From: Pseudomonadota bacterium
Lineage (GTDB): Bacteria > Pseudomonadota > Gammaproteobacteria > Burkholderiales > Thiobacillaceae
DNA length: 10,438 nucleotides
Assembly: GCA_021847385.1 (NCBI GenBank)
Contig: JAJZTV010000054.1
Span: 1-10,438, forward strand
Reading direction: 5' to 3'
Shown here: piece by piece, positions 5,014 to 10,438 of the stretch
How positions within the stretch are numbered: position 1 is the stretch's first letter
Layout of the letters: each line of letters starts with the position of its first letter
The notes under the pieces: model-generated
Database searches by the model: none
What the model was told of the DNA's origin: nothing
The model's input: only the letters and a program-made list of their open reading frames with translations
Made by a program: the position numbers and the translations under genes

Positions 5014-6080
5014 ATAATCACTCCACCGCCCAGGCAGACGTCGCCGTCGTAGAGCACGACCGACTGCCCGGGTGTCACCGCCCACTGCGGCTCATCGAAC
5101 ACCAGCTTCAAATGATGGTCTGAAACCGCCTGAACGGTGCAGGCGGCATCCTGTTGCCGATAGCGGGTCTTGGCGCCGTAACGGCGACCGGCCTCGGGCG
5201 CCGGGCCGACCCAGCTCAGGTCATGCGCCTGCAGGTCCGAACTCAAAAGCAAGGGGTGCTCGTGGCCCTGGACCACGATGAGCTCGTTCTTCGCCATGTT
5301 CTTGCCGGCGACAAACCAGGGCACACCCTCCTCCGCACCCTTCACCCCGCCGATGCCCAGGCCCTGGCGCTGGCCCAGGGTGTAATACATCAGCCCGAGG
5401 TGTTCGCCGATCACCCGGCCCTCGGGCGTGCGCATCACGCCCGGCTGGGTCGGCAGGAAGCGTTGCAAAAACTCGCGGAACGGCCGCTCGCCGATGAAGC
5501 AGATGCCGGTGCTGTCCTTCTTGGCGTAGTTGGGCAGCGCTGCCTTGCGCGCCAACTCGCGCACCTCGGGCTTGGTCAGGCCGCCCAGCGGGAACAGCGT
5601 GCGGGCGATCTGGTGCTGCTGCAGGCGGTAGAGGAAATAGCTCTGGTCCTTGTTGGCGTCGACCGCCTTCATGAGCCTGCGGCTCGGCGCCTCGCCCTCC
5701 AGCTTGGCATAGTGGCCGGTGGCGATGAAGTCCGCCTTCAGCGTCAACGCGTGGTCGAGAAAGGCCTTGAACTTGATCTCGGCATTGCACAGCACGTCCG
5801 GGTTGGGTGTGCGGCCGGCCTGGTATTCCTGCAGGAAATAGGCGAACACCCGGTCCTGGTATTCGCGGCTGAAGTTCACCAGCTCGATCTCGATGCCGAG
5901 CACCTCGCCCACCGCCAGCACGTCCTTGAAGTCCTGCTCGATCGGGCAATCCTCTTCGAGATCGTCGGCCTCCCAGTTCTTCATGAACACGCCGACCACC
6001 TCGTGCCCCTGCTGCTTCAAGAGCCAGGCGGTGGCGGCCGAATCGACGCCGCCGGAAAGGCCCACGACAATTCTGCTCAT
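5010..6080 (-). CDS. mnmA: tRNA-specific 2-thiouridylase MnmA
   Basis: MnmA adds sulfur to U34 of tRNA-Glu, tRNA-Gln and tRNA-Lys using ATP and a persulfide relay, giving s2U. The 356-residue length is normal. The ATP PP-loop SGGVDS is at 9-14. The catalytic cysteine pair is C98 (NPDVLCNAEIKF) and C194 (STGICFIGER). TGHYAK (121-126) and the C-terminal beta-barrel ending LYDGDVCLGGGVII are also present. It is the last gene of rimO-nudJ-mnmA. ATG 6080 gives the conserved MSRIVVGLSGG start and lies 13 bases after nudJ. An out-of-frame mini-ORF MSRIVP begins at 6097 on the nudJ stop and ends on this start codon. Its stop lies inside the palindrome CTAG shared with the convergent GST gene. Confidence 0.97.
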   Translation of the reverse strand: MSRIVVGLSGGVDSAATAWLLKQQGHEVVGVFMKNWEADDLEEDCPIEQDFKDVLAVGEVLGIEIELVNFSREYQDRVFAYFLQEYQAGRTPNPDVLCNAEIKFKAFLDHALTLKADFIATGHYAKLEGEAPSRRLMKAVDANKDQSYFLYRLQQHQIARTLFPLGGLTKPEVRELARKAALPNYAKKDSTGICFIGERPFREFLQRFLPTQPGVMRTPEGRVIGEHLGLMYYTLGQRQGLGIGGVKGAEEGVPWFVAGKNMAKNELIVVQGHEHPLLLSSDLQAHDLSWVGPAPEAGRRYGAKTRYRQQDAACTVQAVSDHHLKLVFDEPQWAVTPGQSVVLYDGDVCLGGGVII

Positions 6081-6093
6081 GGCACGATACGGC

Positions 6094-6558
6094 TCATGCG
6101 CCCTCGATCAGTTCCGTGATCAGGCCCAGCGGGAAACGCTGGCCGCGCCGGTAGTCTTCGATGCAGCGCAGGATCAAGGGACTGCGGTGGCGCTCGCGCG
6201 TCGCTTCGATCTCGGCCGGGGTGAGCCAGAGCGCGCGCAGGATGCCGGTGTCCAGCGCCCGCTCCGGCTCATGACCCGTGGTCTGGCCGATGAAGGCGAA
6301 GCGCAGATAGGTGCGACCCTTGCTCGGGTGGCGCCAGCGGTAGACGCCGAGCAGGGCCTCGGGCTCGAAGCGGTGGGCGGTCTCCTCCAGCACCTCGCGC
6401 CGCACGGCGTCGAGCAAGGTCTCGCCCTCCTCCAGATGGCCTGCCGGCTGGTTGAAGCGCACGCCCTCATCGGTCTCTTCCTCGACCAGCAGAAAGCGGC
6501 CGTCACGCTCGACGATGGCCGCCACCACCACATGCGGTTTCCAGATGGTCTCGCTCAT
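6094..6558 (-). CDS. nudJ: Nudix hydrolase, NudJ-type phosphatase
   Basis: NudJ of E. coli hydrolyses nucleoside di- and triphosphates and the thiamine precursor HMP-PP. This 154-residue protein matches it along its length: WKPHVVVAAIV (6-16), NQPAGHLEEGETLLDA (36-51), then RSPL and the tail RRGQRFPLGLI. The Nudix box runs from G40 (G-x5-E46-x7-R54-E55-V-L-E58-E59-T-A61). The metal-binding glutamates are present, but the box's final Gly is Ala61. ATG 6558 is chosen because its ATGA overlaps the TGA of rimO, indicating translational coupling. The in-frame ATG at 6573 would add five residues inside rimO. nudJ directly before mnmA is also the E. coli order, which supports the call. Confidence 0.92.
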   Translation of the reverse strand: MSETIWKPHVVVAAIVERDGRFLLVEEETDEGVRFNQPAGHLEEGETLLDAVRREVLEETAHRFEPEALLGVYRWRHPSKGRTYLRFAFIGQTTGHEPERALDTGILRALWLTPAEIEATRERHRSPLILRCIEDYRRGQRFPLGLITELIEGA

Positions 6559-7874
6559 AGCGGCTTGCCCCACAGGTCGTAGTCGTCGGAGCGAGTGACC
6601 TTCACCCGCACGAAGTCGCCGACCTGGAGCCCGGCACCCTGAGCGATATGGACCACGCCATCGATCTCCGGCGCGTCGGCATAGCTGCGGCCCACGGCCC
6701 GGCCGTCGGCCACCTCGTCGATCAGCACGGTCAGCTCCTGGCCGCGCCGGCGACGCAGCTTCTCGGCGCTGATGTCGGCCTGCACGTCCATCAGCCGGGC
6801 CAGACGGTCCGACTTCACGTCTTCGTCCACCGGGTCGGGCAAGGCATTGGCCGCCGCCCCCGCCACCGGCGAATAGGTAAAGGCGCCGACCCGGTCGAGC
6901 TGGGCGGCCTGGAGGAAATCCAGCAGTTCATCGAAATCGTCCTCGGTCTCGCCGGGGAAGCCGACGATGAAGGTGCTGCGGATCACCAGCTCAGGGCAGA
7001 CCTCGCGCCACTTTTCGATCCGGCGCAGGGTATTCTCCGCCGCCGCCGGCCGCTTCATCGCCTTGAGGATGCGGGCGGAGGCATGCTGGAACGGGATGTC
7101 GAGGTAGGGCAGGATCTTGCCCTCCGCCATCAGCGGCACGATGTCGTCGACGCTGGGATAGGGGTAGACGTAATGCAGCCGCACCCAGATGCCCAGCTCG
7201 CCCAGGGCCTGGGCCAGTTCCAGCAGCCGGGTCTTCACCGGCCGGCCGCCCCAGAAGCCGGTGCGGTATTTCAGGTCCACGCCGTAGGCACTGGTGTCCT
7301 GCGACACGATCAGCAGTTCCTTCACCCCGGCCTTGGCCAGGGCCTCGGCCTCCTGCAGCACCTCGCCCACCGGCCGGCTGACCAGGTCGCCGCGCAAGGA
7401 CGGGATGATGCAGAAGGTGCAGCGGTGGTTGCAGCCCTCGGAGATCTTCAGATAGGCGTAGTGCCGCGGCGTGAGTTTGAGGCCACCGGGCGGCACCAGG
7501 TCGGTATAGGGGTCGTGCGGCTTGGGCAGGTGGGCGTGCACCGCCTCCATCACCGCCTCGGTCGCATGCGGCCCGGTCACCGCCAGCACCTGCGGGTGGG
7601 CGGTCTCGACCACGCCCTCGCGCGCGCCCAGGCAGCCGGTGACGATGACCTTGCCGTTCTCGCGCAGGGCCTCGCCGATGGCGTCCAGGCTCTCCTCCAC
7701 CGCCGAATCGATGAAGCCGCAGGTGTTGACCACCACCAGGTCGGCATCGTCGTAGGTCGGCACGATGAGATAGCCCTCGGCCCTAAGCTGGGTCAGGATG
7801 CGCTCGGAGTCGAAGGTGTTCTTCGGACAACCAAGCGAAACGAAGCCGATCTTGGGCAGGGTCTGCATGTTCAT
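6555..7874 (-). CDS. rimO: ribosomal protein uS12 methylthiotransferase RimO
   Basis: RimO is a radical-SAM enzyme that methylthiolates the conserved aspartate of ribosomal protein S12. The 439-residue protein has the three parts of the family. The N-terminal UPF0004 domain has cluster ligands C16 (SLGCPKN), C52 (NTCGF) and C81 (TGCLG). The radical-SAM domain has C148-x3-C152-x2-C155 (GCNHRCTFC) and YPYPSVDD, PYLDIPFQHAS and FIVGFPGET. A C-terminal TRAM domain spans about 375-439. DIPFQH and the overall pattern favour RimO over MiaB. Two starts are possible. ATG 7874 touches a GGTGA, while ATG 7868 lies six bases after it and is better spaced, so the true N-terminus may be two residues shorter. 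It leads the operon, with nudJ coupled by ATGA. Confidence 0.96.
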   Translation of the reverse strand: MNMQTLPKIGFVSLGCPKNTFDSERILTQLRAEGYLIVPTYDDADLVVVNTCGFIDSAVEESLDAIGEALRENGKVIVTGCLGAREGVVETAHPQVLAVTGPHATEAVMEAVHAHLPKPHDPYTDLVPPGGLKLTPRHYAYLKISEGCNHRCTFCIIPSLRGDLVSRPVGEVLQEAEALAKAGVKELLIVSQDTSAYGVDLKYRTGFWGGRPVKTRLLELAQALGELGIWVRLHYVYPYPSVDDIVPLMAEGKILPYLDIPFQHASARILKAMKRPAAAENTLRRIEKWREVCPELVIRSTFIVGFPGETEDDFDELLDFLQAAQLDRVGAFTYSPVAGAAANALPDPVDEDVKSDRLARLMDVQADISAEKLRRRRGQELTVLIDEVADGRAVGRSYADAPEIDGVVHIAQGAGLQVGDFVRVKVTRSDDYDLWGKPL

Positions 7875-7919
7875 TCACCAATTCGCGGGAAAGACAGCGA
7901 GCCTCTCCTTGATTAAAAG

Positions 7920-7948
7920 TTCACTCATTCAGCAAGGCGCGCGATAAT
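7920..7948 (+). promoter_or_regulatory. predicted promoter of the small membrane protein gene
   Basis: TTCACT (7920-7925) and GATAAT (7943-7948) are 17 bases apart, each close to the sigma-70 consensus. The start point would be near 7955, within a small hairpin (GCTTG 7953-7957, CAAGC 7962-7966), about 24 bases before the ATG at 7979. No clear promoter was found for rimO on the opposite strand of this gap. Confidence 0.5.
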
Positions 7949-7978
7949 TTTGGCTTGGCATCAAGCTAACGACGCACC

Positions 7979-8200
7979 ATGTATTTTTTGATCATCGCCA
8001 TCGGCTACGGCTACATCATCCTGATGATGACCATCACCGCGGACAGCATCTGGTCCGGCTTGGCCGTCTTCTTCGGTCTCGGCGTCATCCCGCTCTGGCT
8101 ACTGCGTAAAGCATTAGGCCGACACGCCAAACCAGCTCTCCGCCCAGCTACCGACCAGCCAGACGGTCAGCACCCCAGCCAGGATCAGCGCGATCTGTAG
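7979..8200 (+). CDS. small inner-membrane protein, function unknown
   Basis: This 73-residue protein has two probable membrane helices: YFLIIAIGYGYIILMMTI (2-19) and WSGLAVFFGLGVIPLWLL (25-42). A short basic and polar tail follows (RKALGRHAKP...). Small proteins of this plan (MxxFIIAIGWxYVVLMMA..., second helix ending LPL, basic tail) are common and uncharacterised in betaproteobacteria, from memory. A predicted promoter lies upstream, but the ribosome binding site is poor. The last 29 codons overlap the 3' end of the opposite ZIP gene by 87 bases. That tail is hydrophilic and low in complexity, so it may be readthrough into antisense sequence after loss of an earlier stop. Confidence 0.65.
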   Translation: MYFLIIAIGYGYIILMMTITADSIWSGLAVFFGLGVIPLWLLRKALGRHAKPALRPATDQPDGQHPSQDQRDL

Positions 8201-8899
8201 CCCGGTGTGGGCCAGTTCCACCCGCTTGTGCAGCCCCGGAATCAGGTCGGCCACCGCCACGTAGATCATGCCCGCGGCGGCCAGCGCCAAGATGTAGGCC
8301 ATCGCCTGCTGCATCGGGGCCAAGGCGTAATAGCCCAAAACACCGCCGATCAGGGTCGCCACGCTGCTGACCAGATTGAAAATCAGCGCCTTGCGCCGGC
8401 TATAGCCGGAGTGCAGCAGGATAACGAAATCGCCCATCTCCTGCGGGATCTCATGGGCCACGATGGCCACGGTAGTCACCACGCCGAGCTTGATGTCGAC
8501 TAGAAACGCAGCGGCAATGATCACGCCATCGACGAAGTTGTGCATGGTGTCGCCGATGGTGATCATCAGCCCGGAGCGGCCATGGTCGTGGGCCGGGGCA
8601 TGGGTGCCGTGCGCCTCGCAGGTCTCTACATGGCAGTGGCGCCACAGCACCAGCTTTTCCAGCAGGAAGAACAGCATGATGCCGGCCAGCACGCTCATGC
8701 CGAGCTTCTGGAAATCGCCGGTCAGTTCCAGCGCGTGCGGCAGCACTTCGAGAAAGGCCGCGCCGAGCAAGGCGCCGATGGCATAACTCACCATCACCGG
8801 CACCCACTCCACCCGCGCCTTCAGCGCAATTGAAGCGAACAGCACCGACAGCACGCCGCCGGCCGCGCCGGCGATCAAAATCCAAGCCAGGGTAGTCAT
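8114..8899 (-). CDS. ZIP-family divalent metal transporter, LIV-1-like
   Basis: ZIP proteins import zinc or related divalent metals across the inner membrane. The 261-residue protein has about eight hydrophobic segments. The two metal-site motifs are HNFVDG (H120, N121, D124) in helix IV and HEIPQEMGDF (H149, E150, E154) in helix V. The second resembles the HExPHExGD signature of the LIV-1 subfamily, with Gln replacing the inner His. The cytoplasmic loop before helix IV is His-rich (WRHCHVETCEAHGTH...HDH, about 87-106), a likely metal-sensing segment. AAGGA lies five bases before ATG 8899. It follows pgeF by 65 bases with its own possible promoter. The metal carried cannot be read from sequence alone, though zinc is most likely. 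Confidence 0.92.
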   Translation of the reverse strand: MTTLAWILIAGAAGGVLSVLFASIALKARVEWVPVMVSYAIGALLGAAFLEVLPHALELTGDFQKLGMSVLAGIMLFFLLEKLVLWRHCHVETCEAHGTHAPAHDHGRSGLMITIGDTMHNFVDGVIIAAAFLVDIKLGVVTTVAIVAHEIPQEMGDFVILLHSGYSRRKALIFNLVSSVATLIGGVLGYYALAPMQQAMAYILALAAAGMIYVAVADLIPGLHKRVELAHTGLQIALILAGVLTVWLVGSWAESWFGVSA

Positions 8900-8938
8900 C
8901 GAGTCCTTATCCGCGTTTCGCAGAAGCCAAGGGATGGG

Positions 8939-8944
8939 ATTCTA
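8939..8944 (-). promoter_or_regulatory. possible -10 box of the ZIP transporter gene
   Basis: The minus strand reads GGTAGAATCCC, with TAGAAT at 8944-8939, about 40 bases before the ZIP start codon. No convincing -35 is seen; that region would overlap the end of pgeF. The motif matches the -10 boxes before tRNA-Val, gltX and the GST gene. Confidence 0.4.
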
Positions 8945-8964
8945 CCGAAGAGCGACAGCCCAGC

Positions 8965-9720
8965 CTATTCCGCCAGCCATATCAAGCTGGCCATGCGCCC
9001 GGTCTTCTGCTCGCGGCGATAGGAATAAAAGCGTTGGGCATCGCGCAGCGTGCACAGCCCCCCGCCATAGACCTGGGTCACGCCGAGGCGCGCCAACCGA
9101 ATATGCGCCAGGGCATAGATGTCGGCCAGCCACTTGCGTGGCGCCTCGTCCAGGGTGCCGGGCAGCGCCGGCCGGAAGGCGGTGCCGGCCAAGGGGTCGT
9201 GCGCGATGAAGACCTCGCGCACCTCGGGCCCCACCTCGAAGTTGTCCGGGCCGATGGCCACGCCCAACCAGGCCATGATGCTGCCCGGCGGCACCCGCAT
9301 GGCCTCGACCGTGCGCTCCAGCACGCCGCCGGCCAAGCCGCGCCAGCCGGCATGGGCCGCTGCCACCACGCTGCCCGCGGCATCGCAGAACAGCACCGGC
9401 AGGCAATCGGCCGTCATCACTGCGCAGACTTGGCCCGGCGCTCGGGCGACGCTGGCATCGGCCTCGGTGCCCTCGGCATCGACCCCGGCCTCGGCCACCC
9501 GATCACCATGCACTTGCGAGAGCCATAGCGGCTCGGCTGGCAAATGCCGACGCAGAATCGAACGGTTCTCCGCCACGGTCAAGGCATCGTCGCCGACATG
9601 GGCCGCCAAATTGAAACTGGCATAGGGGGCTTGGCTGACGCCGCCCGAGCGCGTGGTCATGAACCCGCGCACGTTCGCCGGTGCGGGCCAATCCGGCTGG
9701 AGCCATTCATTCGGCAGCAT
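8965..9720 (-). CDS. pgeF: peptidoglycan editing factor PgeF (YfiH/DUF152, laccase-domain family)
   Basis: Members of this family are called polyphenol oxidases or purine nucleoside phosphorylases from in vitro work. E. coli YfiH is reported to prevent misincorporation of L-Ser into peptidoglycan stems. The 251-residue protein has the conserved metal-site set H71 (SQVHG), C106 (TADCLPVL) and H123 (AAHAGWRG). It also has FMTTRSGGVS (20-29), ASFNLAAHVGDD and the tail YSYRREQKTGRMASLIWL. ATG 9720 is chosen over the upstream in-frame ATG at 9876 because a perfect GGAGG lies six bases before it and WLQPDWPAP is the usual start. It overlaps the end of rluD by 14 bases, so the two are co-transcribed, as in many proteobacteria. 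Confidence 0.95.
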   Translation of the reverse strand: MLPNEWLQPDWPAPANVRGFMTTRSGGVSQAPYASFNLAAHVGDDALTVAENRSILRRHLPAEPLWLSQVHGDRVAEAGVDAEGTEADASVARAPGQVCAVMTADCLPVLFCDAAGSVVAAAHAGWRGLAGGVLERTVEAMRVPPGSIMAWLGVAIGPDNFEVGPEVREVFIAHDPLAGTAFRPALPGTLDEAPRKWLADIYALAHIRLARLGVTQVYGGGLCTLRDAQRFYSYRREQKTGRMASLIWLAE

Positions 9721-10438
9721 CGAGGGCCTCCAGGAGTTGTTTGAAGTCATCCGGCGGCGGCGCCTCGAACGCCATGGCCTCACCGCTTGTTGGGTGGTCG
9801 AAGCCCAGGCGCACCGCGTGCAGGGCCTGACGGTGGAAATCCCAGCGGCTGCGCTTGTGTCCGGCATAGACCGCATCGCCCAAGAGCGGATGACCCAAGT
9901 GCGCCAGATGCACCCGAATCTGGTGGGTGCGGCCGGTGGCCAATTGGCACTCGACCCAGGTCGCGCCGGGATAGCGCCTGAGCACCTTGTAGCGGGTCAG
10001 CGCCGGTTTGCCCGACTCCACCACCGCCATCTTGGTCCGCTGGCTCGGGTGACGGCCGATCGGCGCCTCGATCTCGCCCGCCTCTTGCGCCAGTTCGCCG
10101 ATGGCCACCGCCCAATAGGTGCGCTTGACCGTGCGCGCCTGCAACTCGCGCACCAGCTTGGTCTGCGCAGTCAGGGTCTTGGCCACCACCATCAGGCCCG
10201 AGGTATCCTTGTCCAGCCGATGCACGATGCCGGCCCGCGGCACCTCGGCCAATTGCGGTGCATGGTGCAACAAGGCGTTGAGCAAGGTCCCCTCCCAATT
10301 GCCGGCCCCGGGATGGGTGACCAGGCCCACCGGCTTGTTCAGCACCAGCACGTCGGCATCCTCGTAAACGATATCGAGGTCTATCGCCTCGGCCCGATAA
10401 GGCTGCTCGGAGGGATGGGCCTGCGGCTGCAGCATGAC
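9707..10438 (-). CDS. rluD: 23S rRNA pseudouridine synthase RluD, 5' end outside the window
   Basis: RluD makes the pseudouridines at 1911, 1915 and 1917 in helix 69 of 23S rRNA, which matters for ribosome assembly and release. About 243 residues are visible. The catalytic domain starts at LDIVYEDADVLVLNKPVGLVTHPG, then shows the catalytic-Asp motif GIVHRLDKDTSGLMVVAK (Asp about 169 codons before the stop). RHPSQRTKMAV, TGRTHQIRVHLAHLGHPLLGD and DFHRQALHA follow. The frame remains open to the window edge, and the N-terminal S4 RNA-binding domain of about 65-80 residues is missing, so the Met at 10435 is internal, not the true start. pgeF follows in the same direction with a 14-base overlap. 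In E. coli the same pair is rluD-yfiH. Confidence 0.94.
   Translation of the reverse strand, partial: VMLQPQAHPSEQPYRAEAIDLDIVYEDADVLVLNKPVGLVTHPGAGNWEGTLLNALLHHAPQLAEVPRAGIVHRLDKDTSGLMVVAKTLTAQTKLVRELQARTVKRTYWAVAIGELAQEAGEIEAPIGRHPSQRTKMAVVESGKPALTRYKVLRRYPGATWVECQLATGRTHQIRVHLAHLGHPLLGDAVYAGHKRSRWDFHRQALHAVRLGFDHPTSGEAMAFEAPPPDDFKQLLEALDAAE

Noticed and set aside
5221..5949. Second minus-strand open frame inside mnmA
   Set aside because: It is a Gly/Arg/Pro-rich alternate frame of mnmA with no domain; high GC makes such frames common.
5154..6119. Plus-strand open frame of about 320 codons opposite mnmA
   Set aside because: Antisense shadow of mnmA caused by high GC; there is no recognisable protein and no ribosome binding site.
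6648..7916. Long plus-strand open frame of about 420 codons opposite rimO
   Set aside because: It is the antisense of rimO, which has all the radical-SAM motifs. The frame is rich in His/Gln/Gly from reversed high-GC codons and shows no known domain.
9721..9876. Longer form of PgeF starting at the ATG at 9876
   Set aside because: The extra 52 residues are Arg-rich and lie inside rluD in another frame. The strong GGAGG before ATG 9720 and the family's usual N-terminus favour the short form.
1..10438. CRISPR array, toxin-antitoxin pair, prophage genes or a new defence system
   Set aside because: No spaced direct repeats, no typical small gene pair and no phage structural or nuclease genes were seen on either strand. 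The conserved genes all have known housekeeping roles.

Overview
The window looks like a chromosomal segment of a betaproteobacterium. This rests on overall gene similarity, high-GC codon use in the housekeeping genes, TAGAAT-type -10 boxes and a small membrane protein of a style I associate with that class. I cannot name the genus. No new defence, secretion or mobile system is visible. The right three quarters is ordinary housekeeping and the left quarter is a decayed accessory patch.

Positions 1-2600 are the accessory patch, with visibly lower GC in places. It starts with the 5' end of an IS3-family element on the minus strand, which has cut off the 3' end of an unidentified gene. A small predicted secreted protein follows. 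Next is a second IS3-family element of about 1.23 kb with matching terminal repeats, an intact orfA with its programmed frameshift signal, and an orfB broken by one stop and two frameshifts. Beyond it lie a gene remnant and a small unrecognised gene. The patch stops at the 3' end of a tRNA-Val(CAC) gene.

Positions 2615-5013 hold tRNA-Val (minus) and gltX (plus), transcribed apart from near-identical promoters that form a 19-bp inverted repeat. After gltX comes a YibF-like glutathione S-transferase gene.

Positions 5010-7874 are a tightly packed minus-strand operon rimO-nudJ-mnmA: ribosomal protein S12 methylthiolation, a Nudix hydrolase and tRNA 2-thiolation. rimO and nudJ share an ATGA stop/start overlap. 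The mnmA start region carries an odd duplicated MSRIV start. The GST gene and mnmA converge on a shared CTAG.

Positions 7979-10438 hold a small plus-strand membrane protein that converges on a LIV-1-like ZIP metal transporter gene (minus), then pgeF and the 3' part of rluD (both minus, overlapping). Much of the conserved content serves translation: tRNA-Val, GluRS, MnmA (which thiolates tRNA-Glu, the GluRS substrate), RimO (S12) and RluD (23S rRNA). nudJ next to mnmA and pgeF after rluD match arrangements known in other proteobacteria.
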